A stretch of 64,000 nucleotides of DNA from Zygnema cylindricum (taxonomy: Eukaryota > Streptophyta > Zygnematophyceae > Zygnematales > Zygnemataceae): NCBI GenBank assembly GCA_037447655.1, contig JBBHKE010001779.1, positions 36,457 to 100,456 on the forward strand, in the 5' to 3' direction. The position numbers were made by a program, and so were the translations under genes. Below, one piece after another: positions 18,272-37,148 of this stretch. Under the pieces are notes generated by a model that was given only the letters and a program-made list of their open reading frames with translations, did not search any database and was not told the DNA's origin. The stretch's first letter is position 1. Every line of letters starts with the position of its first letter.

Positions 18272-21200
18272 TTAAGCAATACCGATCTCTTCCTTAGTTA
18301 TTACTATTGCCCTCGCCACATCCTTCAACTCTACTATGACTTCCGTCCCTTCGGGCTTATGGCCGTCGAATACTACATCCACAATTTTATCGGTTTCATC
18401 CAAAAGTGACCCTGTCACGTCTCCTGGGAGTCCCAATTGCTTCTTAACCTTCCTTACCTCCTCCTGAAGATCTCTGGCTCGAAGTTCTTCGGCCTCTCGT
18501 TCCTTTCGGTTTTTTTTTTTCGTTTTTGTTTCGGAAACAACGGGAATATCCACGGATTTTTTTGGGACTCCTTTGTCCTGTGACAACACGTGTCAAAAAA
18601 ATGGCAAAATTATAATAATTTTTGAGACTACATGTTAAAAAGTTTTTTGGGTTAATGACACTCGTTCAGTGCCGGTTTTTCTTTGACACTTGGACATAAA
18701 GGAACGTTAATTTTTATTTTCTTAACGCTAATTTGGTAAGCGGTTAAAAATCGTCCGAGTCAATAGGAACTAAATTAAGATTAATATAGCACTAAAATAC
18801 ATTAAAATAAACTCCACACTATATATTTTTTGATTCACGGTGTACTACTTTTTGTTTACTTCAAGATAATCTTCTTTCATTTATCGTTTCTTTCTACAAA
18901 AATTACGAACATTTCAACACAAAAAGAAAGGCATGAGAACTTCACATGAGCCTTTTAAAGTTTTTTTTTTACTTTTAGTGGCCACAACTAAAATTTCGTG
19001 CTCGATTTCGAAGTAAAACCGAAAGAATTACTCTCGAAAGTTTCAAATTCCCCTAATAAAACATTTTGAATCCTTGCATTTTAATTCTCCAAATCCAAGA
19101 ATTTCATCAATACATAAAATAGGTCCCAAAAGTTTCCGAAAAAAATCGAAGAGTTAAAAAAAAAACTTACTTGGGCCGATTCCTCGCGGACCAATGTTGG
19201 TATTTCAAGAGATTTTGTATCCTGCAAAAATGAAAAACAAAAAAAAAATCAAAACTCTTATCTCAAAAAACTCGTCCAAAAGTTATAAAGTTTTAACCTC
19301 AAAAGTGACAATTGTCACACAAGGTAATATGTCAAAGCCAGAGGGATAGAACAGAAAATTTAGTATTTAAATAGGGGTAGAAATAAGTATTTAACGTAGT
19401 ATTTTTGATTGGGTCTCCGAAAAGACCTCACCCTTAGAGGGAGAAAGGGAAGAGGTCGAGGAGAATCGAGCCGTTTCATTTTTATTCGCTGCAAGAAATA
19501 ATGATAAACATTTCATATTTTCTTTTGTACACACCAAAAACATATAAACAGACAAAACAAACATAAAAGAGTAGAATAGGCTAAACAAAAACACAGGTAA
19601 GTTTTGCATTTAATTAAACATCAGATCGGATCGTTTTTTTTTTCGTTTTTTTATTTATTTTTGTTTTTTTTCGTTTTTTTCGTTTCATCCTTTTTCGCTG
19701 CACGAAATGATGACAATTATGCATTTCATATTTTTTATTTGTATACACAAGAAAGAACATATACCAAACTAAAACAGGCAAAACAAAAACACAAACACCC
19801 TCTATGTGTAATTAAACATTCATATCTCTATTTGTGTTTTGTACACACGAAAAAACACACAAAAGTAAAAACAGGATAAGAAAAAAGGTAAACAAGTAAA
19901 TTTTACATATTCCTGCGAATGCCTTCAACGTCTATCTCTCTCTTTCTCCTCTCTCTTTCTCCCCTCTAGTAAAAAAAAACACTCATTCATATACTCATAA
20001 AATACTGAAAGGTGATGAAATTCCCTTTTGAATTTGTGTTCAAGGATTGGGGAATTGTTGGTTTGTGTTTCTTTTTTTTTAAAGAAAAGAAACAAACAAA
20101 CAAACTCAAACAAACTTATGGACAATTCTTCCTATTCCAATTCGATTTCTTAATACTCTCAAGAAAATTAAGAGCTGAGAAAATCATAGTTTCCAGTCAA
20201 CTATTTGAATCAAAGGAGGACAGAAGGGGAAAGGGGGAAGAAGGAGAGAGGAAAAACGAAAAACGGGGAGGGAGGGGAAAGGGAAAGGGCAAAGGAGAAA
20301 AGTGGAAAAAGTGGGAAGGGAGAAGAGAGAAGGGGGGGCATTTACCAAAAATAGACAACATAAGGAAAGAATGCACAAAAAAAAATGTTTTATTGAAAAA
20401 TAAAAACACCTCCAAACCAAGAATACATACAAGACCGGGAAAACATTCCCCAAAAACTAACAAATAAAGTTGCAAATACAGTCGAAGTATCTCTATATCA
20501 TGCACTAAAAATATGGATTGTCATAAAAGTCAAAAGTAATTATTTCACCGTCAAAAACATCGATTATTATAAAATACAAAATTATCAAAAAAAACGATTT
20601 AATACAAACACAAAAAGGGATAAATAACACGAATTACTAAAAACGCAAAAAGGAAAAAAAAACACGGATTACTCACAAAAAGAATCAAAACATCAATCAA
20701 TATCAACGCAAACGAATAAAAACCATCAATTATTATCAGCACAAAAAGGATGAAAAAATAAAAAACCCTAAAAAAAAGTCTTACAGTGAGAGGAGGACCC
20801 TCGGGAACTCCAACTACATCTGGTTGGGCAGGACTCTGCAAAAATCAAAAACAGGGAGGAGAAGAGGAAGGGGAGGAGAAGGAAACGGGAGGAGAAGGGA
20901 AGGGGTGGAGGAGGAGGAGAAAGTAAAGATACCAATCACTATACTCCATACAACCAAGAATGCAGTAATCACCTTTCCACATCATCTCCAGACTTTGTTT
21001 CGAATAGTATACTACAGACATATATAGTCTTTAGTATATTATAGTGTGAGATTATGCCCTAGTTTGTCTGATACAATAAGGACAAAGAGGAACTGACAAG
21101 GACATTAGTGAGGCTTTACGACAAATGGAGAAACTTCTCTAAAAAAATATCCTCCCACCACCTCATAATTTTCTCCCTCCCTCCCCTCTACCCCTTCTCT

Positions 21201-22825
21201 TCCTTTCCCTCCCTTCCCTCTCCTCCTTCTATTCTAATCACCACCTCGTCGGTTCAGCTTCTGACTTCAAATCCCAAAAGAAAATACAAAATAGAAGATC
21301 AATAAAACCGAAACATACAGCAGTTTTGACTTTTCAACTTTTCAACTTTTTTTTCAACTTTCAACTTTTTATCCGTTTTGGAATCTCTCTCTCCTTCTCC
21401 CTCTCCCGCTACCGGATCACAACACAAAAAAACAGAAAAATACCTCTCCCAATACATTATCAATGACTAACATAATATAAAGAAACACGAAAAGAAAACA
21501 AAAAAGTAATATTCTCTTAAGATTAACAAGATATATAATATAACATAAAAATACAAAAGAAACCGAAAACAAACAAAAAAATGCCTCTCCGAAATCGTCT
21601 GTACTTCAACAATATACAATAAAAAAAAAAAAACGAAAGTAAAACGAAAGCAAACGAAAAAAATACCTCTAAAAAAGTTGTCTAACCATCAACAATATAT
21701 AATTTATAAAAAAAACACAAAAACAAACAAAAAAATACCTCTTCCAAAACAGGGTGCATTTTGTCTTCTGGTTTCTGGTCCACTTTTGAAGCAAAAGGTT
21801 TCTCATATTTTTGTTCTTCCTTAACTGCACTCAAAAAAAAGTAATGGAAGACAAGAAAAACAATGAGAGAAAATAAATGATAAGAGAGGCAGAGAGATAT
21901 ACAACTGATTAAAAGAAAAAGTAATGAAAACAAGCAAAAAAAATGAGAGAAAATATTTGATAAGAGGTGAGGGAGGGAGGGAGGGAGGGGGGGAGGNNNN
22001 NNNNNNNNNNNNNNNNNNNNNNNNNNNNNNNNNNNNNNNNNNNNNNNNNNNNNNNNNNNNNNNNNNNNNNNNNNNNNNNNNNNNNNNNNNNNNNNNNNNN
22101 NNNNNNNNNNNNNNNNNNNNNNNNNNNNNNNNNNNNNNNNNNNNNNNNNNNNNNNNNNNNNNNNNNNNNNNNNNNNNNNNNNNNNNNNNNNNNNNNNNNN
22201 NNNNNNNNNNNNNNNNNNNNNNNNNNNNNNNNNNNNNNNNNNNNNNNNNNNNNNNNNNNNNNNNNNNNNNNNNNNNNNNNNNNNNNNNNNNNNNNNNNNN
22301 NNNNNNNNNNNNNNNNNNNNNNNNNNNNNNNNNNNNNNNNNNNNNNNNNNNNNNNNNNNNNNNNNNNNNNNNNNNNNNNNNNNNNNNNNNNNNNNNNNNN
22401 NNNNNNNNNNNNNNNNNNNNNNNNNNNNNNNNNNNNNNNNNNNNNNNNNNNNNNNNNNNNNNNNNNNNNNNNNNNNNNNNNNNNNNNNNNNNNNNNNNNN
22501 NNNNNNNNNNNNNNNNNNNNNNNNNNNNNNNNNNNNNNNNNNNNNNNNNNNNNNNNNNNNNNNNNNNNNNNNNNNNNNNNNNNNNNNNNNNNNNNNNNNN
22601 NNNNNNNNNNNNNNNNNNNNNNNNNNNNNNNNNNNNNNNNNNNNNNNNNNNNNNNNNNNNNNNNNNNNNNNNNNNNNNNNNNNNNNNNNNNNNNNNNNNN
22701 NNNNNNNNNNNNNNNNNNNNNNNNNNNNNNNNNNNNNNNNNNNNNNNNNNNNNNNNNNNNNNNNNNNNNNNNNNNNNNNNNNNNNNNNNNNNNNNNNNNN
22801 NNNNNNNNNNNNNNNNNNNNNNNNN

Positions 22826-22904
<79 letters not shown>

Positions 22905-25611
22905 TTAAGGAAAAGAAGTAATGAACGACGAGCAAAAGAAAGAGAGACAACAGACTATAAGAAAGAGTGAGAGAGATGCAAATGATTAATAGAAAAAAAG
23001 TAATGAAAGACGGGCAAAAAAACGAGAGAAACAGACGATAAGAAAAGAGAATAAACAAGTAACGAGAGAAGATAGTAATGAAACAAAAGGCCTTTCTTCT
23101 TTTCCAGACCAATCTATCAATGATTGTTTTCCAAAATCTCACCAAACTTCTCAGTTAAGGAAACTTTAGAGAAGCTCAATTATTATATTATTTATTTTAG
23201 AAGAAAACAATTATTACACCCATTTGTAACTACTATACCCATTTAAAAAAATTATACCCATTTATAACTACTATATCCATTTAAGACAATTAACTACTAT
23301 ACCCATTTATAAAAACCGTACCCATTCATAACTATTATACCCATTCGTAGCTATTATACCCATTTATAACTATTATACTCGTTTATAACGTTTACACCCA
23401 TTTAGTGAATATCCGATATTCCCAAAATTGCCACCACTTCCTCCTGTCTCCAATACAGGAGTTAAGTTAATTTGAGATAAATAACTATCACATATGTTCC
23501 AATATATGCTCCAAAAAACATGGGAAAAAGTGGAAATTTTGTTTTAGTTGCCAGTTAACAATTACTTAGTATCTTTATGCTTGGTACTTTTACAAGTTCA
23601 CATAGGTTTTCCAATGGAGGAAGGCTTTCTTCCTTTTATTTTTGGAGCCCTTTGTTACCTCCTTTTATCTATGGTACTCCAACATACAGGAGAGAAGGAA
23701 GAAAGCGTTTCTTTTTATTTTTGGAGCTCCAATGGAGGAACCCTTCTTACCTTCTCTTGTTTCTGGAGCTCTTTCAACATATGGGAGGGAAGGAAGGCTT
23801 ACTTTCTGTTGGTTTTGGAGCTCCAATAGAGGAATCTTTCTTACCTTCTTTTATTTCTGGAGCTCTTTCAATATATGGGAGGGAAGGCAACCCTTCTGCA
23901 ACTTCTTTTTTGGCGGTAACCGGCGATGACTGTACACGAATAATATTCGCAGCTTTAAAAATCGTCTGTAAGAAAAAAAAAACAAATATATATATAATTC
24001 AAATTGATAACCAGAATTGCTGGTAGTGTCAAACTTAGTTACAAGTAAGTGAATGAATTGGACCAATCAATAATGGTCTGAAATAAGGTCTGTCTGTAAT
24101 TGTACTGGATTACACTTTTTCATTTTTTTATTTAAGAAACTTTATGAGGTTTTGATTTACGAAACATTTGCCCAGAAAGTCATCCTTGAATTTTTTTAAA
24201 GATTACATGAAAAAGAAGAACCATTTCAGCCTCCAGAATAATTGAAAAGAAAGGACAAGAAAGGAAAAGAAAGAAAGGAAAACAAAGGGAAGGAAAGGAA
24301 AGGGTTGAAAACATTTAATTCTTCATTGGGATTAAACAGTATGATGTCAATTATGGAAGAAAAGTGAGACATGAGAAACTTACTGTAACAAAATTCCAAA
24401 AAGTGAGCATCGAAAATGATGTCACTGCCCCCGTAATCACGGCTGGAAGTAAAATTGGGGAACAAAGAACACCGGCAAAAATAGACACTCCCTACAAGAC
24501 CCATTAAAAAAACACCAATTAAAAAAACACTCATTCGAGAAACTCCGTGAATCGCTATTAGCTTTAAGAAATGTAAATAGATGCTCCCTACAACACCCAT
24601 TAAAAAAACACTCATTAAGAATGCATTGTGAATCGCTATTAGCTTTACAAACTATAGATGCTCCAACTACATACAAACCTCTTCTTCAGAAGATGTAGTT
24701 TTAGCGAAAAAAGCATACCAATGATGAAGCTTTTATAAAATAGAGATACCCAAACCAAATGTCAGTAATAATAACGTTAGTTATTTAAACATTTTTTTTG
24801 CTACTTTTTACAGTTACCTAACACCCACTTTTAACAATCATGATTCATATAGACAACAACATCACTGAAAAAATAAGAAAGGAAAAATACCAAAGCTCAA
24901 TACAGGCAAATAAAATAGATTAAAATAATACTTCAGAAGTTATTTTCAAATGTTTTTTTCTCACTTCGACTACATATTTCGCACAGAACACTTAAATCAT
25001 TTGTTCAAATTCACAAATTTCTTCTAGCTTAGAAGTAGAATTAAAACAAGATTCTACTTTTAAAACTTGTTGTTTTAAAAGATTTAAAGTAGAATATACT
25101 TTAGCCAATTGGAAAAGTTTTAAAATAAACTACACACGGACTAATCTTGTTAAACTATACAAGAGTTTTAAATATACCTTACTTTGGATGTACTTAGTTA
25201 CATTCTGACGATAAAAAAACTTTTCGAGACTTCGACTGAAAGTTGAATATCCTTCCAACAGAATATTCCTCAACGATATTCGATCTCATTTATTTGTATT
25301 ATTTGTTTATCAACACCGACCTAAATAAACATTCTCATATACTATCATTATCAATTCATATTTTCATTCAACAAGCATTTAAGCAAAAATACACTTCTAA
25401 ATACAATACAAGCTCAAACTTTAACAAACAAACAAACAAACAAACGAAAAAAAAAACACATAAATAAACCAATAAACTACCAAAGAATCAAAGAAACTAG
25501 CAAACAAACAAAAACAACAAATAAATAAACCAATCAACCAATAAACAAACGAAACGTAAAACATCTGACAAGGCAAAACTGCAACTCACCACGACCGCCT
25601 TCTTTCCAACC
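18272..25611 (-). CDS. Unrecognised multi-exon gene, membrane segment plus basic coiled C-terminus (partial model)
   Basis: I do not recognise this protein. Supported minus-strand exons are 25611-25590, 24442-24384, 23965-23892, 21824-21739, 20835-20785, 19221-19171 and 18577-18272 (stop TAA). The first three join in phase and read GWKEGGRAVITGAVTSF, then SMLTFWNFVTTIFKAANII. This is a hydrophobic stretch long enough for one membrane span. Two consecutive 51-nt exons encode Pro/Glu-rich linkers (SPAQPDVVGVPEGPPLT and DTKSLEIPTLVREESAQ). The last exon encodes a Lys/Glu/Arg-rich, probably helical segment (KKKNRKEREAEELRARDLQ), then a compact end with VDVVFDGHKPEGTEVIVELK and stop after EEIGIA. 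Phase requires at least one more exon between 23,892 and 21,824, perhaps inside the assembly gap. The start codon was not located. Confidence 0.55.
18625..18844. mobile_element. MITE, family B
   Basis: Right end TTGATTCACGGTGTA is clear. The interior CTTAACGCTAATTTGGTAAGCGG and AAATCGTCCGAGTCAATAGG is typical of family B. The left end is eroded, so the start is approximate. It lies in the last intron of the unrecognised minus-strand gene. Confidence 0.6.
21436..21742. repeat. Tandem copies of a splice-donor region (GAG|GTATTTTT)
   Basis: On the minus strand the true exon end GGAAGAG|GTATTTTT (21739/21738) is followed in the intron by three further GAG|GTATTT or GAG|GCATTT copies, near 21,666, 21,584 and 21,443. 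Each is preceded by a related A/T-rich block. Spacing is about 72, 82 and 141 bp. Confidence 0.55.
21997..22825. other. Assembly gap (829 N)
   Basis: A run of undetermined bases bounded on the left by (GGGA)n and on the right by (GA)n, so the assembly probably broke on purine microsatellite. It lies in an intron, or over a missing exon, of the unrecognised minus-strand gene. Confidence 0.99.
22826..22900. repeat. (GA)n microsatellite
   Basis: About 37 GA dinucleotides beside the assembly gap. Similar purine tracts flank the other side at about 21,966-21,996. Confidence 0.95.
23210..23405. repeat. Degenerate tandem repeat of TATACCCATTTATAACTAC
   Basis: About nine imperfect 18-22 bp units containing ACCCATTTATAACTA, in an intron of the unrecognised minus-strand gene. 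Confidence 0.8.
23600..23890. repeat. Minisatellite of TTGGAGCTCCAATGGAGGAA / CTGGAGCTCTTTCAACATATGG
   Basis: Two alternating half-units repeat with a combined period of about 90-100 bp. All three plus-strand frames stay open through it because of the repeat, not because it codes. Confidence 0.7.
24478..24665. repeat. Two tandem copies of a block carrying a MITE end
   Basis: Two blocks containing CTCCCTACAA, CCCATTAAAAAAACA and then TGAATCGCTATTAGCTTTA. The MITE-like terminus appears twice in direct orientation (about 24,548 and 24,631), so it was duplicated after insertion. Confidence 0.65.
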
Positions 25612-27622
25612 CTGAAAAAAAAATCCAGCATCTCGTCTCTCTCCAAAATGATTTGGAACAAAATGAAGAAAAATATATTTTAAACGACCGCCTTAACACT
25701 AATCACAAGTCTGACTGCCAAAAAAAACGAAAAAGTGCAGAAAATTTTGGCGATAAATTCAACCTCTCTCTTTTGCAGCAAAATACGACACTTCTGGAAA
25801 ACTCAAATCACGAGGTCCTGCTCGTATTTTTCTGTCCCCTATTTCAGTCCTAGCTGTTTTGTCCTTTTGCTGTTTTGTCCTTTTGCTGTTATGCTTAACA
25901 ACAGAAGTAGAGTAATAATTGTGGCACAGTATAACCTTTGCAACTTATCTTTGCTATATACGTAATTATCTTTGCTATCCTTCCTATATTTTCCTTTGCT
26001 AAATAAACTTTGTTGGTAAAATATTTGCAGCTTTATTATTCCTGGCTGTAAAACGTCAAATTCGTTCCCTAAAAAACAATCCGTGCGAGTGAGCCTGCAC
26101 ATGTTTTTTGCTTGAAAAGAAGAAAAAATCGAGTCAGCTAGCCAAAAAAGGACACGTGGCGTTTTCCGACCTGCCATGGAAGCTGACTGCATGATTGCCA
26201 ACCTTTGCATGATGTAGAAGCCTACAGTGAATACATTGACGTGAAAACGACGTTTCGCTGGAATTCTGGAGTGAATTATTGAAGTTACAGCGACGTTTCC
26301 CGCTACAACGACGTTTCTCTTTAGGGTTACAGGAAAGCAGAGAGGACGTGCAAACTTTTCCCTTTGTGTTAGGTTTCTGCCCCTAGGCTCTCCAACATAG
26401 CTTTCGAAGAAGGCGACGTCGGGAACAATTTTTAGGTTGCCTTTTGATTTTCGCTTTATTGCTGTGGATAAACTCTGCAATACGTTGCCGTACGCTTTGT
26501 GCTATGTGGCGACTATTTAGTGGATACACCGTCCACGTGACTTTTTTAGGGTGGCGTTTTAAAATTTAAATTGCTCGATAGAGGGTGAAGTCTAGAGACT
26601 ACAGTACAGTACTGTACAGTACATTACTGTACTGTGCGGTCCATTTTTGTGGTTTTGAAAATTGGAGCTGAAGACGCGTTCCATTCACACGTTTTTCGTT
26701 TCCTTAACGCGTTTTTAAACGTTACTGTAGCGTTGTATTGTGGTTCCAGTTACCGCGTTTAGGCGACCTGAGAGTCCGAGACAGCGAGACAAGAATAACG
26801 AGCGTGGTTAATGAATCGTTTAGGCATTATTCGTTGTAGATACAACCGTTCGATAATTCTCTGATTTTATCTCAACCGTCCATGGATATTTCTTGGGCGT
26901 AACAAACCTGACATCTAACGGTCCACAGCCACTCCTCTGATTTTAGAGAGCACCTTTCCAGCGTTGATGTTATTGACAGACGATACATTTCCTCAAACTT
27001 CAGTGGACGCTTCCGGTCAGACTACAGTACGTTAAACTCGTTGCCACAGAGAGGAACACAGTTTTGTCGTTTGTCCGTTTTCTTAGAACAAAGATTGTCT
27101 AATGCTTATCGCCGTACAGATCTGAAAGGAAATTGTCTTATCTGTCATGCACGTGGCAAGCGAAGAATGCTGGTCAAACAAAACAAAATCTTGGCACCTA
27201 GAGAGCTGGCAGTCCCTTTGTGGACAAACCACCTCCTTACCTCTACGTGGCCATGCTCTATTGCCTCAAATCTTATTACAGCTTGCTTTGCGCTTTTACG
27301 CTGCCGCGTGTCGCTCACTCCAGAAGTACGCGTGAAAACTCCGACCAAATTGGAACCCTAATTTTTCCTGTCCGTTTATTACTACCCGGGAAACTTACAG
27401 ACGACAACACCATTCTTCCATTCCTCCATTCCTCCATTTGCTCCAAACTCTATGTAACTAAATATCTCCGGCACCATTTTCTCTCCTCTCTCTCGCTCTC
27501 TCTCTCTCTCCTCTCTCTCTCCTCTCTCTCTCCTCTCTCTCTGCGACTACAACTCCCCTACTTTTTCCTCTCCTCTCTCCATCTCTCTCTTTTCTACTGC
27601 TCCTTCCCAGCACTACTAAGGT
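25612..27622. promoter_or_regulatory. Divergent spacer upstream of beta-amylase and of the unrecognised minus-strand gene
   Basis: About 2 kb that should hold the beta-amylase promoter and probably the first exon of the minus-strand gene. A 213-codon minus-strand ORF at 25,839-26,480 is open but unrecognised. A palindromic cluster of ACAGTACTGT lies at 26,601-26,635. CT-rich microsatellite at 27,481-27,541 sits just ahead of the beta-amylase start, in the likely 5' UTR. Confidence 0.4.
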
Positions 27623-33966
<6,344 letters not shown>

Positions 33967-34023
33967 GTGTTTTGAAAACAAATGTGTTTGGATTTGGATG
34001 TGGTTTGAGCTATTTCGAATACC

Positions 34024-34232
34024 CAGTCAATCGCGATTAGCATGAATAACACTAACTCCATGGTTTTTTTTGCCCTCTAAACCCAAAACAATATTATTGA
34101 TACTAATTGTTACTTACTTAACACTATATTCTTTTGTGGTTCACAATCGTCCATGTCATTTGGATTATTAACATTAAAACAATCCTCAAAGTAATTATTT
34201 CTTAACGCTAACAGAGCTTTACGGTGTGGTTA
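34024..34232. mobile_element. MITE, family B
   Basis: Left CCAGTCAATCGCGATTAGC and right CTTAACGCTAACAGAGCTTTACGGTGT are eroded ends around CACAATCGTCCATGTCATTTGG, a family B phrase. It lies about 60 bp after the beta-amylase stop and may lie in its 3' UTR. Confidence 0.65.
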
Positions 34233-35337
34233 AAGCGAATTTGTTGTCCTAAATCAGAAGTAACTTACGCCTGGAGATGTAATTTGGGAATTTGTGGATG
34301 TTTTTTTTCTGACAGGTGAAGCGGTGGACGATCTTGATGTATAAATGGTCGGTTGTAGAAAATATAGATTGGAATTTCGAGCCGAAAACAATATCTGAAA
34401 CGGAACAAATGGGATTGAAGAAAGTTTTCTGTGTTGTGTGAAGAAAGTTTTAACAAGCGGGAGTTTTAGATACTTACGGGATTTTTTCAGTAGTACATAG
34501 TTGTATTGTTAGGTAGACAAGATATTATGTTATGATATTGTGGTAGGACCTTTTTTGCATACATGTTTGAGGTTCTATGTCAAGTTGTAGAATTATGTTT
34601 ATTGGTTTGCAAAATAAGTTTTTTGCATCCATTTTTATCGACATGCTCAATATTATAGTACTAGATTTGACTATAGAAATTTGTTGTAAGATTTGGGTAT
34701 ACAGAAAAAGCAATCTGTATTTTTCAATTTTATTTTCAATTTGAACCGCTATGGATTTCGTTACATTATGCAATACTATCTTGCGGAGTTGTTTCTTTTT
34801 GTTGAAATAAAGTGGATCATTTCGATATTGTTTTGTGTGATTTAAAAAGTTTTAAAGCATACAAGTTTTTAACAAAAAAAAAGGTTCCTTTCTCTGTTAT
34901 TCCTATCGAAGTCAATAATATTTTTCGGATGGCATTAAATCTCAATAGAATAGATGTCTGTGGAAGAAAAACGAAGATCAAACAGCCATTCAGGCGAAAA
35001 AAAAAAAACTTTTTCAAACTAGTTACAGTTCTGACGAGAAATGTCGTCAAAATTTTGGTAAAGTCACCTGTCTCCAGCTACATGATAAAACTACATACTG
35101 TTCAAGTTGCAGTTTCAAGATTCCTTTGTTCCTTGGTTCAATAGATAAAGCTAATCCTTGGTTCAATAGATAAAGCTAACCCTTCATTATTCTGACGCAA
35201 CCACATTCCTTAGCAAAACAATCAGCATAAGTTGACAATCGGAAAAGGTCTTATCGGAACAAAAACAAAAAAATAAAACTATGAGAATCAAAAAATAAAT
35301 TAATATCTGTAAAAATTTGAAAGATAATCGTAAATAC

Positions 35338-35540
35338 TACACCGTGAATCGTTATTAGCCTTATGTACGCTATATCGACACCCCAAAATTTTGACATTGA
35401 TACCTTAAATATAATAAGTTACACTATTTAAGGACGTGGACCATAATCTGCCACGTCTCCTGGCACTAAATTAGAATGAATGACGCTAATTTTTTCTTTA
35501 CACTAATAATTTCTATACGCTAATAACGATTCAAGGTGTA
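35338..35540. mobile_element. MITE, family B, well preserved
   Basis: TACACCGTGAATCGTTATTAG at the left and CTAATAACGATTCAAGGTGTA at the right, with TA at both ends (203 bp). Interior GGACCATAATCTGCCACGTC and ACTAAATTAGAATGAATGACG. Confidence 0.85.
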
Positions 35541-36186
35541 GCTTTGAAGTTGCCATGTTGGCAAAATGCTATCGGTAAAGGATTTAATCAAAACGTCAAG
35601 AATAAAAAAAAGGCAATTGTAGTGTACAGAGGCTCGCCCTTAGCACATCCGATTTTAATTTTTTTCACAAGATAAGTTAATCCCCAACATGTTGTTTAAG
35701 AGAGAAACATTACAGAATATCTTAAAAAAGAACCTGTTAGGGTCTTAAAAAAAAACCTGTTAGGGTTGATTAGGTACAGTAACTATACATTTACAATTCA
35801 TCAGTGTTGTTCAAATCGTGCGATTTTTTCAAATTTTCCGATTGAAACGTATAATTCGTGACGATTTTGAAAATCGCAAAAAAACGTCTACTGTAAACTG
35901 AAACTGAAAATTTACGGTAAAAGTACAAAAATTCCCGTAATATGCACGGATTTTTACGGAAATGTACGGAATTCGAGGAAAAGATACGTCGTAGTTATTG
36001 GTACTTTCTGTTCAGTGAACTGAACAGCAATATCACGGAACTTGTACGTCTCTTCATCGAAAATGTACGCACATTTTCGAAAAGAGACGTTGAAACGTCA
36101 CACTATTTTCGCGCGCGTTTTTTTATGTCGTGCAATGCTTAATGTGAAAAATGTCATTTGTACATGGTCTGTACTTTTTTTTTTTG

Positions 36187-36342
36187 CAGTCGTGTGCTAT
36201 CTGATAGATAGAGAGAGAAGGCAGAGAGAAGGCGGCCATGGCTGCGTGTCAGATATGTACTTTTTTATTTGCAGTCGTGTGCTGTCTGATAGATAGAGAG
36301 AGAAGGCAGAGAGAAGGCGGCCATGGCTGCGTGTCAGATATG
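36187..36342. repeat. Two 71-bp direct repeats
   Basis: CAGTCGTGTGCTATCTGATAG.. to ..GCGTGTCAGATATG at 36,187-36,257 recurs at 36,272-36,342 with very few differences. Downstream, ACACAGAATTTGATAAAAT occurs twice. Confidence 0.9.
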
Positions 36343-36389
36343 CTCAGGCACACAGAATTTGATAAAATAGACACACAGAATTTGATAAA

Positions 36390-36462
36390 ATTGTACATTC
36401 GCAGACATTCGAACCCGGGCAGAAGTGGGCTGACGAGGATTGATTCACATCTTTATACCAGT
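36390..36462 (-). other. Possible tRNA-derived (SINE-like) pol III promoter remnant
   Basis: On the minus strand TGGTATAAAGATG resembles an A box and GGGTTCGAATGTC a B box about 40 nt later. No tRNA cloverleaf can be drawn because the T-stem halves do not pair. Weak evidence. Confidence 0.25.
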
Positions 36463-36700
36463 TGATAGTGGAATTGACGTTCCAGAATTAGGTGTCATAT
36501 ATATTTAAATATTTATGAAATTTTTAACGGCGAACTTACAAACTGTGCTATATGTATTTTTTGTTTGTTTTAATTGTACGGAATTGTAAGAAAGAAAATT
36601 CAATAACGATTTTTTTCGATTTGTTCAAAAAGTTCAATGCGTTCGTTACTTATAATTCGTCACGATTGAAACGTTCGCACTGATCGCAATGAACAACTAT

Positions 36701-36775
36701 GGTCATATTGTATGTTTTGCGTACAATAGGCATATTGTACGGGCCTACTTTCACCTACTTTTGAACTATGATTCA
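36701..36775. repeat. Dispersed repeat, copy 1
   Basis: 75 bp from GGTCATATTGTATGTTTTGC to TTGAACTATGATTCA. A second copy with few mismatches lies at 59,723-59,797. Confidence 0.85.
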
Positions 36776-36928
36776 ATTGCTAATTTTTATTTAATTGCTC
36801 CGTCCGATCATCGTCGAATCAAGATCTACGGCCAAAAATTCATTAATGCTTGGTCTTAAAGTAAACGACAAACGAAAGCAGGCCCCCGGTTAATTATTGA
36901 CACAATTGGTTTGGACTTTGGAGTGAGG

Positions 36929-37148
36929 TACACCGTGAATTTCTGTTAGTGTTAATGCTATTTTGCAGCTTCAAAACATCTTTTCTCCGTACACACTGTC
37001 AGATTATATATGAGACGGTTGAGATTGAAATCCAAGATTCTCACCTTCCGATTGGCGGTCTCCATGCGAAAATCGGACAAGTGTGTACGGAAAAAATATG
37101 ATTTAAGTGGCGAAGAAATTATTGACACTAATAGCGATACACGGTGTA
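36929..37148. mobile_element. MITE, family A, well preserved
   Basis: TACACCGTGAATTTCTGTTAG and CTAATAGCGATACACGGTGTA bound 220 bp. The hairpin arms AAACATCTTTTCTCCGTACAC and GTGTGTACGGAAAAAATATG are visible. Confidence 0.88.

Noticed and set aside
21682-23145. Long ORFs through the N gap on both strands
   Set aside because: They are open only because N codons and (GA)n microsatellite contain no stops.
25839-26480. 213-codon minus-strand ORF upstream of beta-amylase
   Set aside because: Long for AT-rich DNA but unrecognised, and I could not link it in phase to the exon at 25,611. It could hold the first exon of that gene.
27041-27361. 106-codon plus-strand ORF ahead of beta-amylase
   Set aside because: No similarity recognised. 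It lies in the probable promoter or 5' UTR.
35801-36705. Possible transposon with ends GTTGTTCA and TGAACAAC
   Set aside because: The inverted ends are short and imperfect, and no target duplication was found.
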